From: CAYMPH01 sp964529415
GTDB taxonomy: Bacteria; Spirochaetota; UBA4802; UBA5550
NCBI GenBank assembly: GCA_964529415.1
Contig: CAZGWD010000010.1
Coordinates: 62,001-126,000, forward strand
Direction of reading: 5' to 3'
Length of the DNA stretch: 64,000 bases
In this document: positions 44,350 to 53,021 of the stretch, in pieces
Layout: each line of letters begins with the position of its first letter
How positions within the stretch are numbered: position 1 is the stretch's first letter
Notes under the pieces: generated by a model
What the model was told of the DNA's origin: nothing
Database searches by the model: none
What the model saw: only the letters and a program-made list of their open reading frames with translations
Program-made: the position numbers and the translations under genes

Positions 44350-45465
44350 TTAAATATCAAATTCAATAATAATTCTTGTTCCGTTTTTCTTCTCAAAGCG
44401 TAAAACACCTTTGAGTTCTTTAACAAGCATCACTACAAGCTGCAAACCGAATCCGGTTGAATTTACAAAATCAACTGTTTCCGGCATACCTAGTCCGTTA
44501 TCCCCTATAGCAATTGATACTACAGAGTCCTGTTTTGTTCCGGATGGATTCAGACCTGCTTCCACTACAATTTTCCTGTCATCTCTTCCGGTAAAAGCAT
44601 ATTTCATGATGTTCGTTAATAGCTCATTGATAATTATTCCGAGTGTCTGCAGTCTTTTTGCATCCAGAATAAAATCATTAATTATTTTCTCAATCTTAAC
44701 GGTTTCCCCTTCAGGAAAGTTCTTTAAAATTTCATCCACAAGAGAAGGAATATAATCAAGGACTGATAAATTTTGAACATCCATTGAACGGTACAATTTA
44801 TCATATAAATGCATCATGCTCTGAACGCGTCCTGCAGAATTATCAAGAGCAGCTATTGCAGAAGCATCTTTCAACGCATAAGACTGAAGTTTGAGAAGAC
44901 CATGTATAGTGTTCATATTATTTTTTATCCGGTGATGAACTTCACTTAGTATGAGTTCTTTTTCCGAAAGCAGTAATTGTATTTTTTCTTCAGCAATTTT
45001 GCGCTCGCTAATTTCAAGTTGAAGCCGGTCATTTTTTGTCTGCAATTCCAATGACTGCTGCTTCAGTTCCAATTGCAGCCTGCTTATTTCCAAATGAGTC
45101 CTCACGCGATCGAGAACTTCTTCGTTGATAAATGGCTTTGTGATATAATCTACACCGCCTGCAGCAAAACCCCGCTGCTTCTCTGCTGTTTCATGCAGTG
45201 CGCTAATAAAAATGACTGGAATTCCGCTTGTTTTATCATTTGATTTCAATGCAGCGCATACATCATAACCATTGATATCCGGCAGTTTTATATCAAGAAG
45301 GATAATATCCGGAAGTTCCGCATTTATTGACGCTATTGTTTCACGGCCGGTTTTGGCAGCCCGTATTTTATATCCATATCCGGATAGCAATTCTGATAGA
45401 AGCTGCAGATTTTCCAATATGTCATCAACTATAAAAACTGTTCCATAAATTTGATTCTCTTTCAT
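44350..45465 (-). CDS. Receiver-HisKA_2 hybrid histidine kinase
   Basis: A 371-residue protein: receiver (about 8-125; DDILENLQLL, phosphoacceptor in LLDIKLPDING, TKPF), a coiled coil (about 128-160, rich in LQLELKQQSLELQ), HisKA_2 (EVHHRIKNNMNTIHG) and HATPase (about 265-371; DNGLGMPET, GFGLQLV). It overlaps the upstream hybrid kinase by 4 bp and so is translationally coupled to it; phosphate could be relayed between them. Intact and without membrane segments. Confidence 0.9.
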   Translation of the reverse strand: MKENQIYGTVFIVDDILENLQLLSELLSGYGYKIRAAKTGRETIASINAELPDIILLDIKLPDINGYDVCAALKSNDKTSGIPVIFISALHETAEKQRGFAAGGVDYITKPFINEEVLDRVRTHLEISRLQLELKQQSLELQTKNDRLQLEISERKIAEEKIQLLLSEKELILSEVHHRIKNNMNTIHGLLKLQSYALKDASAIAALDNSAGRVQSMMHLYDKLYRSMDVQNLSVLDYIPSLVDEILKNFPEGETVKIEKIINDFILDAKRLQTLGIIINELLTNIMKYAFTGRDDRKIVVEAGLNPSGTKQDSVVSIAIGDNGLGMPETVDFVNSTGFGLQLVVMLVKELKGVLRFEKKNGTRIIIEFDI

Positions 45466-47234
45466 AATTGCTTCCCGGCTTTTATGTTTTCCTGAATTGC
45501 ATTACTTATAGTTTCGTAATCAAAATTTCTGGCACATTTTCGTAATGCCATTGAAAGAGCCGGTTCCTTTGTTTTTATCCTATTCGCCATTTCTTCAATT
45601 TTTATTGCATCAGCTTTAATTACAGCTTTATTAAGTTCAGTTATAAAATCCTCGTCAAGAGAAATTAAATTCAAGGTTTTGCCGGAAGACACTACCAGAG
45701 CATTTTCATCCGGATTCATCACTTCATAGATATATTTTATAGAAAGATGTTTTCCCATAACATTAAATATTTCGTTTTCATTAAATGGCTTGGTAACGAA
45801 ATCGTCACAGCCTGCATCAAAGATCTCTTCCCGTTCTTCACCAAGAACATGCGCAGAAAGAGCTGCAATTTTAATATGTTTTTCGGCATCAGCAGATTTA
45901 ATGATCCGTGTTGCTTCAAGACCATCCATTACAGGCATACGGATATCCATCCAGATAAAATCGGGCTTCCATTGTTCAGCTATTTCTACTGCTTCTTTTC
46001 CATTTACTGCTTCACGGATATTGAAACCTGTTATTTTAAAAATTTCAATTAGAAGATTTCTGCTTACATCATTATCTTCTGCAATGAGTATTCGTGGATT
46101 ATATCCTGGTTCTAAACCAATAACCCGTCTTAAATTTAATTTTGCATGGTGATATTCTTCTATACCTTCTTTTATTTTTATTTTAATTTTAAAAATGCTT
46201 CCTACATTCAGAATGCTTTCAGCAGTAATTTCACCACCCATTAACTTTGCATAATCCTGACTGATGGCAAGACCCAGACCTGATCCGCTTTTACTCTGCC
46301 TGCCGCTTTCAGTCTGAACAAAATATTTAAAAAGCAGACCTTTCTCATCTTCTGAAATACCCGGCCCTGTATCTTCAACTTCTATCAATAAATATATTTC
46401 CTCCGTAGATTCTTTCTGTATAGAGATCCGGACTTTTATACTTCCTTTTTGAGTAAACTTGACTGCATTTCCAATCAGATTAATTAATATTATCCTCAAT
46501 TTTGTTTCATCGGCAATTATAAAATCCGGTAAATCATTTAATCCATGAACTTCAAACAATATATTTTTTGTTTTTGTTTTCAATTCAAACATTTTCTGTA
46601 AATCTGAAATCATATTACGAATGTTGAAATTTACAGCTTCAATCTCCACTCGTTTTACTTCAATTTTTGAAATTTCAAGAACTTCATTTATCAATGATAG
46701 AAGATGTTCCCCGCTTCGATTGATTATTTTCAGGAACTCGCTGTTTTCAGGACTCATAGAAGCATCTCTATGCATCAATTGTGAATATCCCAAAATAGCA
46801 TTTAAGGGCGTACGTAGTTCGTGGCTCATGTTGGCCAGAAAAACACTCTTTGCCTGATTAGCCTTATCTGACTGCTCCTTCGCTTTTGCTGCTCTTTTAT
46901 TTGCACTGCGCATTGTTTCTGAAAGAAAAGAAATCATAGTACAGCTCATAATAAATATAGCCATTGCCATCCATTCTACAGATGACAAAATTCCTTTTTG
47001 AATCCAGTAATAAGTAATAAACGATAAAATGACTGTTGAAAACAAACCGGAAAACAAGCCTCCATAAATAGAAATCACCATTAATGCAGGATAATAGGTT
47101 AAATAAGGTATACCTCTCCCGAGATCTTTAAAAAAAATCTCCCGTATTATACTTGAGATTATAATTACAAGTAAAGAGAATAAAACACGTTTCAATGTTA
47201 CAGGAGTAATTTGTCTGAAATTTATTATTTCCAA
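45462..47234 (-). CDS. Membrane hybrid histidine kinase (HisKA-HATPase-receiver)
   Basis: A 590-residue kinase with an N-terminal set of four membrane helices (about 15-110) resembling a DUF4118-type sensor, a short coiled coil (KAKEQSDKANQAK), HisKA with H in MSHELRTPLN, HATPase (NLIGNAVKFT, DTGPGI, GSGLGLAI), a receiver (about 380-500, phosphoacceptor in WMDIRMPVMDG, TKPF) and about 90 further residues that may be a degenerate Hpt-like helix bundle. It starts a three-gene unit with the genes at 44350 and 43887. A strong promoter with the recurrent motif lies upstream. Confidence 0.9.
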   Translation of the reverse strand: MEIINFRQITPVTLKRVLFSLLVIIISSIIREIFFKDLGRGIPYLTYYPALMVISIYGGLFSGLFSTVILSFITYYWIQKGILSSVEWMAMAIFIMSCTMISFLSETMRSANKRAAKAKEQSDKANQAKSVFLANMSHELRTPLNAILGYSQLMHRDASMSPENSEFLKIINRSGEHLLSLINEVLEISKIEVKRVEIEAVNFNIRNMISDLQKMFELKTKTKNILFEVHGLNDLPDFIIADETKLRIILINLIGNAVKFTQKGSIKVRISIQKESTEEIYLLIEVEDTGPGISEDEKGLLFKYFVQTESGRQSKSGSGLGLAISQDYAKLMGGEITAESILNVGSIFKIKIKIKEGIEEYHHAKLNLRRVIGLEPGYNPRILIAEDNDVSRNLLIEIFKITGFNIREAVNGKEAVEIAEQWKPDFIWMDIRMPVMDGLEATRIIKSADAEKHIKIAALSAHVLGEEREEIFDAGCDDFVTKPFNENEIFNVMGKHLSIKYIYEVMNPDENALVVSSGKTLNLISLDEDFITELNKAVIKADAIKIEEMANRIKTKEPALSMALRKCARNFDYETISNAIQENIKAGKQL

Positions 47235-47340
47235 AATTTTATATTTCCTTATTCAGTAAATATATATATTACCAAGATACCTCACAGTAATCAATCTTTA
47301 TTATTAATACCTGAAATCAGTATTTTTGTTATAAACGAAT

Positions 47341-47394
47341 ATAATAGGATAAACAGCTGTTTTTGTCAATAGCTGATACTGGTGAAGTTTGCAG
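47341..47394 (-). promoter_or_regulatory. Strong sigma-70-like promoter with recurrent motif
   Basis: Minus strand: perfect TTGACA (47364-47369), 17-bp spacer, TATTAT (47341-47346), about 105 bp before the hybrid kinase start. Upstream of and including the -35 is the recurrent motif (plus-strand TGTCAATAGCTGAT, ACTGGTGA, TTTGCAG, 47364-47394). This is the clearest promoter of the window. Confidence 0.75.
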
Positions 47395-47395
47395 T

Positions 47396-47433
47396 TCGCC
47401 GGTGCGGGCGGCCTCTCTCCACGGCTGGCCGTT
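47396..47433. other. Short GC-rich island in the 611-bp gap
   Basis: About 38 bp of GC-rich sequence (GCCGGTGCGGGCGGCC then CACGGCTGGCC) stands out in the AT-rich gap 47235-47845. It has no frame or clear symmetry beyond short GGCC/GGCC matches and may be the scar of a repeat. The rest of the gap holds a promoter, a broken HicB-like gene and the gatA leader. Confidence 0.4.
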
Positions 47434-47545
47434 AAACGATTTATATATAAAAATTACTTGATTTCTGGCTTTAAAAAATTTAAATTCTATTAATATCAAA
47501 TCTTTACTAAATTCTAATTCTTATCCTGAAAAAAAAGGAGCAAAA

Positions 47546-47706
47546 ATGAAATAATATTTTATATAGAAGAATCTATAGATGGAGGATTCGAGGCTAAAGC
47601 CCTTGGCTATTCCATTTTTACTGAAGGGGATAATCTTGACGATCTAAAAATGAATATCAGAGATGCAGTTCAATGTCATATTGATGAAATGAATAAGCCC
47701 TTCTAA
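47546..47706 (+). pseudogene. HicB/UPF0150-like antitoxin remnant with a frameshifted start
   Basis: Reading from 47548, the frame encodes EIIFYIEESIDGGFEAKALG, then YSIFTEGDNLDDLKMNIRDA and VQCHIDEMNKPF. This is a recognisable HicB-like small protein with the ALGYSIFTEGDNLDDLK core. An AGGAG site precedes an ATG at 47546, but that ATG is one base out of frame (ATG-AA instead of ATG-GAA), so translation from it stops at the third codon. The protein also ends before the usual C-terminal tail. A single deleted G therefore seems to have silenced it, unless it is a sequencing error. No intact HicA is next to it. Confidence 0.6.
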
Positions 47707-47845
47707 TTTCTTGTGGATGTTTCCGGTCATTTAAAAAATTTCAAAAGAGGATATAATCAGCAAACTATGGTGAACATCCTGTCTGAGATTTTTTTATTGA
47801 CACTTCGCGCCATTTTAAGAAAGTTCAAATTTACGGAGGAGCATT

Positions 47846-49294
47846 ATGCTGCATGAGAAAAAACTGACCGAATTGGCCGGAATGCTTAATAAAGAGCAGA
47901 TTACTTCAGTTGAAATCTGCAAATCATATCTTGAAAGAATAAAAAATCTCAATGGTAAAATAAATGCATACATAACTGTTGATGAAAATATAGTATTGGC
48001 AGATGCAGCAGAAGCGGACAAAAGACGCGCCTCGAAAAAAACGAAATCCATTTACGACGGAATCCCAATTGCAGTAAAAGACAATATCTGCACTAAAGGG
48101 ATTAAAACAACCTGCGCATCCAAAATTCTGGAAAACTTTGTTGCTCCTTATGATGCTGAAGTTTTTTCAAAACTGAAAGACTCGGGATTTATACTATTAG
48201 GAAAAACAAATCTCGATGAATTTGCAATGGGTTCCTCAACAGAATCCTCTTTTTTCGGCCCGACAAAAAATCCTTACGACCTGGAAAGAGTTCCGGGAGG
48301 AAGCTCAGGCGGCTCTGCAGCAGCAGTAAGCGCAATGACAGCGCCTGCATCTCTCGGCTCAGACACCGGCGGATCAATCCGGCAGCCTGCATCATTCTGC
48401 GGAGTTGTTGGTATCAAGCCTACATACGGCAGAGTATCCAGATACGGTCTTGTGGCATACGCGTCATCTCTTGACCAGATAGGAACATTCGCAAACAGCG
48501 TAACAGATGCTGCAGCTCTTCTTTCGATAATATCCGGCAAAGACAATAAAGATTCAACATCCGTTGACAAAGAAATAGATTTCTCCCCGGATAAACTCAC
48601 CTTTGATCCGAAGGGGCTTAAAATAGGAATACCGGAAGAATACTACAACGGAATCGATCCTGAAATAAAAGAAAGAACCCTGGATAAAATAAATGCACTT
48701 GTAAAACTCGGCGCACAGACCGTGAATATTTCACTGAAATATACAGAGTATGCAATTCCCATTTACTACCTTATTGCAACTGCAGAGGCATCATCCAATC
48801 TTGCAAGATACGACGGCGTCCGGTACGGATACAGATCTCCGAATATAAAAAATTTATCCGAGCTGTATATTAAAAGCAGAAGCGAAGGCTTTGGCAAGGA
48901 AGTTAAAAGAAGAATCCATCTCGGCACATTCTCGCTCAGCTCAGGCTACTATGATGCGTATTATTTGAAAGCGCTGAAGGGCAGAACACTTATCATCGAA
49001 GATTTTAAAAATGCTTTTACAAAGGCTGATGTTATAATCACGCCTGTAACAACAACTACAGCTTTTAAAATCGGCGAGATGATCAACGATCCTCTCCAGA
49101 TGTACATGTCGGATATCCTTACAATTTCAGTTAATCTTGCAGGTATCCCGGCTCTTTCAGTTCCGGTAGGCCTGCATTCAAACGGCATGCCGATCGGCTT
49201 GCAGATCATGGGAAACCACTTTGATGAAAAAACAATTTTAAATATTGCCGGAGCAGTGGAAAAAACAGGTGCTACGATCAAGCCTACTATTTAA
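47846..49294 (+). CDS. gatA: Glutamyl-tRNA(Gln)/aspartyl-tRNA(Asn) amidotransferase subunit A
   Basis: A 482-residue amidase-signature protein of normal GatA length. The Ser-cisSer-Lys triad is K78 (IAVKDN), S153 (GGSSGGS) and S177 (SDTGGSIRQ). GatA releases ammonia from glutamine for the GatB kinase subunit to amidate mischarged tRNA. Later KGRTLIIEDF and PALSVPVGL also fit GatA. The start has GGAGGAG 5 bp upstream. gatB and gatC are not in the window. It overlaps the next gene by 26 bp (50 bp if that gene's outer start is used). Confidence 0.93.
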   Translation: MLHEKKLTELAGMLNKEQITSVEICKSYLERIKNLNGKINAYITVDENIVLADAAEADKRRASKKTKSIYDGIPIAVKDNICTKGIKTTCASKILENFVAPYDAEVFSKLKDSGFILLGKTNLDEFAMGSSTESSFFGPTKNPYDLERVPGGSSGGSAAAVSAMTAPASLGSDTGGSIRQPASFCGVVGIKPTYGRVSRYGLVAYASSLDQIGTFANSVTDAAALLSIISGKDNKDSTSVDKEIDFSPDKLTFDPKGLKIGIPEEYYNGIDPEIKERTLDKINALVKLGAQTVNISLKYTEYAIPIYYLIATAEASSNLARYDGVRYGYRSPNIKNLSELYIKSRSEGFGKEVKRRIHLGTFSLSSGYYDAYYLKALKGRTLIIEDFKNAFTKADVIITPVTTTTAFKIGEMINDPLQMYMSDILTISVNLAGIPALSVPVGLHSNGMPIGLQIMGNHFDEKTILNIAGAVEKTGATIKPTI

Positions 49295-49748
49295 TTTTTT
49301 TACTTTTATTTTTGCATGTTCGTGCATGAGCTATACCCAGGTAGGTACAGTAAAAAAAATCCTCATCCCGGATGAAACTTCCGCAATGGAAAAAGCAGAC
49401 AGCCTGTATATAATAAATAAAGAAAGTTCTGCTGAATTAAAAATCAAAACCCGTGAAATTACTTTTTTACTGAATAAATATTTATCGGACAATGGAACAG
49501 TCATGAATTCTGAAGCGTTAACCCTCATTAAAGAAGGAAGATACACTGAAGCGGAAATAATATTGACAGATATTTTAACTGAAAACCCGAATGATCCGTG
49601 TGCTGCAAATAATCTTGGAGTATTGTATGAGTTTGATGGAAATTTTGATTCTTCTATGAATATGTATTACAAAGCCTGCAGCATTGACCCGGGCAATTCC
49701 TTATATAGAAAAAACTTTCTGTATCTTCTGGATACATACAAACCATGA
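49269..49748 (+). CDS. TPR-containing lipoprotein
   Basis: About 159 residues from a GTG at 49269. The N-terminus LRSSLLFNFFTFIFAC is a hydrophobic lipoprotein signal with cysteine after IFA. A helical linker and two TPR-like repeats follow (EGRYTEAEIILTDILTENPN and AANNLGVLYEFDGNFDSSMN). The frame is also open to an ATG at 49245. It overlaps gatA and the moaA start (ATGATG), so it is translated within the operon. It probably acts as an envelope-anchored scaffold; a link with its neighbours is not obvious. Confidence 0.7.
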   Translation: MLRSSLLFNFFTFIFACSCMSYTQVGTVKKILIPDETSAMEKADSLYIINKESSAELKIKTREITFLLNKYLSDNGTVMNSEALTLIKEGRYTEAEIILTDILTENPNDPCAANNLGVLYEFDGNFDSSMNMYYKACSIDPGNSLYRKNFLYLLDTYKP

Positions 49749-50746
49749 TGCTCACAGATACATATTTCAGAAAGCACACATACCTGAGAGTTTCAATAAC
49801 CGACAAGTGCAACCTGCGGTGCGCTTACTGCATGCCTCCGGGCGGAATTGAAATTCTCGAGCACGACGAGGTATTGAGAAACGAGGAATTCACGAGGCTT
49901 ATAAGAATTTTCAGCATTATGGGTGTTGACAAGATACGCTTCACAGGAGGTGAGCCCCTTGTCAGGAAGGGATTTATCAATATAATTTCAGATTCAAGAG
50001 CAATATCACCGAACCTGGACCTTGCACTCACCACGAACGGCATACTTCTTGGAAACTTTTTAGATGATCTCGCCAGGTACAGGCTCAGGAAACTCAACAT
50101 AAGCCTCGATACATTGTCGCGTTCCCGTTTTGCAGAGATTACCGGAAGTGATTCCATGGACACAGTAATCAATAATATTGAAAAAGCTATCTCATACAAA
50201 TCATTTGATATTAAAATAAATGCGGTTCTGCTTGAAAGCGCTTTAAGTGAAATTGAAGATTTCCTTGAATTTATAAAAGATAAGCCTGTAAAACTCAGAT
50301 TTATAGAAAAAATGCCATTCAATGGAATAAAGGATAATTTTAAATTTGTATCCTCACATCAGCTGGTCGATATTCTGAAAACTTTCGGCAGTCTTGAAAG
50401 AAACCGGCACATAGACACCAATGTCGCAATGATGTACGACCTTACATACAGAGATAAATATAAAATTGCTATCGGGATTATTCCTCCTGTTTCGCATAAA
50501 TTCTGTCAATCGTGCAACAGGCTCAGGCTCACATCCGACGGCTTTCTGAAATCATGCCTGTATTCCAATGATGAATTTGACCTGAAAAGCGCTTTAAGAA
50601 AAGATTTAAGCGATGATGATATTAAAAAAATAATTGCGCAGGCTGTTATATCCAAATCACAAGGGCATTCTATAGAATATTCAACAGACTCCGGCGGATG
50701 TTATTCCATCAGCACAAAAAGGTCCATGTCGAAAATCGGCGGCTGA
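49745..50746 (+). CDS. moaA: GTP 3',8-cyclase MoaA (molybdenum cofactor biosynthesis)
   Basis: A 333-residue radical SAM enzyme. The N-terminal cluster C22-x3-C26-x2-C29 (TDKCNLRCAYCMPPGG) binds SAM. The C-terminal cluster FCQSCNRLRLTSDGFLKSC has the C-x2-C-x13-C spacing of MoaA, and the protein ends SKIGG as the family does. RFTGGEPLVRKG is present. It converts GTP to the 8-cyclo intermediate of molybdopterin. No other moa gene lies in the window. GatA, a TPR lipoprotein, MoaA and an AEC transporter form one plus-strand operon, an unusual mixture. Confidence 0.92.
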   Translation: MMLTDTYFRKHTYLRVSITDKCNLRCAYCMPPGGIEILEHDEVLRNEEFTRLIRIFSIMGVDKIRFTGGEPLVRKGFINIISDSRAISPNLDLALTTNGILLGNFLDDLARYRLRKLNISLDTLSRSRFAEITGSDSMDTVINNIEKAISYKSFDIKINAVLLESALSEIEDFLEFIKDKPVKLRFIEKMPFNGIKDNFKFVSSHQLVDILKTFGSLERNRHIDTNVAMMYDLTYRDKYKIAIGIIPPVSHKFCQSCNRLRLTSDGFLKSCLYSNDEFDLKSALRKDLSDDDIKKIIAQAVISKSQGHSIEYSTDSGGCYSISTKRSMSKIGG

Positions 50747-50747
50747 G

Positions 50748-51689
50748 ATGGATAATTTAATCGTAAGCATAAATACTGCCCTTCCTGTTTTTCTTATGGT
50801 TTTCCTTGGAATTTTTTTAAAAAGAATAGAATTTATTAATGAAAATTTCATTGATAAGGCAAATCTTATTGTTTTTAATGTTTCACTGCCGTCCCTGATT
50901 TTCATTAAAATTTCCGCGGCAGATTTTAAAAGCGTATTCAGCTCTGCAGAAATCATCATTGCCTGCTCAGTTACTTTTTCCTTCTTTATAATTTCCTGGA
51001 TCATTGCAGAATTTACAATTAAAGACGGCAGAACAAAAGGCGCATTTATTCAGGGGTCATTCAGGAGCAACGTGGCAATTATAGGGCTGGCACTTGCGAA
51101 TAATTTATTCGGTTCAACTGGTTTAACCCGCGCTGCAATAGTAATTTCATTTCTAATGCCGATGTATACTGTTCTGTCAGTGGTTGCACTTACAGTTCCA
51201 ATAAGAAAAAGCAGCAGTTCAAAATTTTTGATAATAAAATACATTGCAACCAATCCGCTTATTATTGCTGTTTTGCTCGCTGTTCCTTTTTCACTTTTGA
51301 AAATAGCTTTCCCTGTTATATTCAGGCAAAGCGTTACTCTTGTTTCAGAAATAACGATTCCGCTCGCTCTTCTGTGCATTGGAGGATCGCTTAATTTTAA
51401 ATCAATGAAGGAAAAATTTATTCCTGCACTGGTTTCATCAATAATCAAACTTGCTGTAATGCCTTTTACTGCAATTTTGATTGCAGTTCATTTAGGACTC
51501 AAAGGAGAATCTCTCGGCATACTGTTTATTGCTCTTTCCGCTCCAGCTGCAGTTTCAAGCTACATAATGGCAAAAGCAATGGACAGCGATGACGAGCTTG
51601 CAGGCCATATAGTTTTAATCACAACGCTTGGAGCAATTTTTACAGTTGCAGGCGGAATATTTCTTTTAAAATCTCTGGGGCTGATCTGA
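50748..51689 (+). CDS. AEC-family (auxin efflux carrier-like) transporter
   Basis: A 313-residue inner-membrane protein with about ten hydrophobic segments in two halves, typical of the AEC/BART fold. Family features include the early LPVFLMVFLGIFLKRI and N-rich FRSNVAIIGLALANN, and PLALLCIGGSLNF in the second half. Members export or import carboxylates such as malate or related acids. Two bases after moaA, so co-transcribed. Malate metabolism genes are at the right end of the window, but a connection is speculative. Confidence 0.85.
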   Translation: MDNLIVSINTALPVFLMVFLGIFLKRIEFINENFIDKANLIVFNVSLPSLIFIKISAADFKSVFSSAEIIIACSVTFSFFIISWIIAEFTIKDGRTKGAFIQGSFRSNVAIIGLALANNLFGSTGLTRAAIVISFLMPMYTVLSVVALTVPIRKSSSSKFLIIKYIATNPLIIAVLLAVPFSLLKIAFPVIFRQSVTLVSEITIPLALLCIGGSLNFKSMKEKFIPALVSSIIKLAVMPFTAILIAVHLGLKGESLGILFIALSAPAAVSSYIMAKAMDSDDELAGHIVLITTLGAIFTVAGGIFLLKSLGLI

Positions 51690-51696
51690 TGGCAGA

Positions 51697-52959
51697 TTAA
51701 TTTTTTAAAAAACTTTTATTCAGGTCAAGTATCTTATATTCTATACTTAAAAAAACATCAACAATATACGGATCAAAATGAATACCCTTTTGGCTGATGA
51801 TGAAATCAAGAGCTTCCTCATGCGTTAAAGCATCTTTGTAAACTCTCCTGGATGTCATAGCGTCATAAACATCAATTAAAGATACAATTCTCGCTGACAG
51901 AGGTATTTTTTCTCCGGACAGCCGGCTCATATAGCCTGTGCCATCCCACTTTTCATGGTGGTATTGCGCTATATTTTCAGACATATTATATATGGACCTG
52001 TCTTCAAGATGCTTTGAAATTTCATAGATAACATCTTTTCCGATTATTGAATGCTGCTTAATAGCATTAAATTCCTCATCGGATAATTTACCTGGCTTGA
52101 GCAGAATAGAATCTGAAATGCCGACTTTTCCTATATCGTGTAAAACTGATGAAATCTGTATATCATAGATATATTGCTTATCAATATAATCATGATATTT
52201 TTCTTTTTCAGACAGTGCTTTTACCAGAAGCAGGGTATAATCTCTGATCCTTTCCAGATGTGTACCTGTATCAGTATCGCGGTATTCTGCCAGTTTTGCA
52301 AGACCGATAATAGTAGCCTCCTTGCTTTTATTCAATACCCTGAAAGCCTGTTTTACACCTTTTATTAAAGTCGAATTGGAAAAGATAAACATCAGCGATA
52401 TGAAAAATATGCTCAAACTCTGAATGATAATCCCAAAATAGGAATAATCCTTAATATAATACCAACTGATTAATCCTTCATTAAATAACAAAGCTACGAT
52501 TATCCCGGTTAAAAGAGATAATCCTGAAATTATTATTGATATAACAGTATTTGCAAATAGACCGGCTAATAAAGCTGCACTGGCAAACCATATCCCATGC
52601 TGACCGGCAGGCCCCCCGAATATAAAAGTAAAAAGTCCTACAAGGTATAAAATAATAGAAACGAATACAGCTTTAATTTTAAGAGGAATTACCTTTAAAA
52701 AAATAATTGAAACATTTATTACAAATAATACTATATTGATAATGCAAAATACAAGCTGTCCTTTTGAAACCAGATAAATAGAAGCTGGAATGAGAAGCAG
52801 AAAAATTGCTGCAATTCCAAAAATACAGAAGCAATAAAAAATATAATTCTGCCAGTATTCAACAGAATATTCATTAATCATGCCGGAATAATAATCAATT
52901 ATTTTGAATGGAAATTTCATTATAGTTAAAATCTTATTCCATATTTTTTTAAATATCAT
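51697..52959 (-). CDS. Membrane-anchored HD-GYP protein
   Basis: A 420-residue protein with about six membrane helices in the first 200 residues and a cytoplasmic HD-GYP domain (about 215-400): LHDIGKVGISD, later QYHHEKWDGTGYMSRL, and conserved ISLIDVYDAMTSR. The GYP triplet is GYM here, a change in the last residue of the signature. It is convergent with the AEC gene only 7 bp away, with no visible terminator between. Likely a cyclic-di-GMP phosphodiesterase controlled by a membrane signal. Confidence 0.88.
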   Translation of the reverse strand: MIFKKIWNKILTIMKFPFKIIDYYSGMINEYSVEYWQNYIFYCFCIFGIAAIFLLLIPASIYLVSKGQLVFCIINIVLFVINVSIIFLKVIPLKIKAVFVSIILYLVGLFTFIFGGPAGQHGIWFASAALLAGLFANTVISIIISGLSLLTGIIVALLFNEGLISWYYIKDYSYFGIIIQSLSIFFISLMFIFSNSTLIKGVKQAFRVLNKSKEATIIGLAKLAEYRDTDTGTHLERIRDYTLLLVKALSEKEKYHDYIDKQYIYDIQISSVLHDIGKVGISDSILLKPGKLSDEEFNAIKQHSIIGKDVIYEISKHLEDRSIYNMSENIAQYHHEKWDGTGYMSRLSGEKIPLSARIVSLIDVYDAMTSRRVYKDALTHEEALDFIISQKGIHFDPYIVDVFLSIEYKILDLNKSFLKN

Positions 52960-53021
52960 ACTGGAACATCCTTATATAAAAATATAAATTGATATTTAAA
53001 GGCAGAAAAAATATTTACTTT

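Noticed and set aside
47797..47825. TTGACA box upstream of gatA as a promoter
   Set aside because: The -35 is perfect but the sequence 17 bp on (AAAGTT) is a poor -10, and the start would fall almost on the ribosome-binding site.
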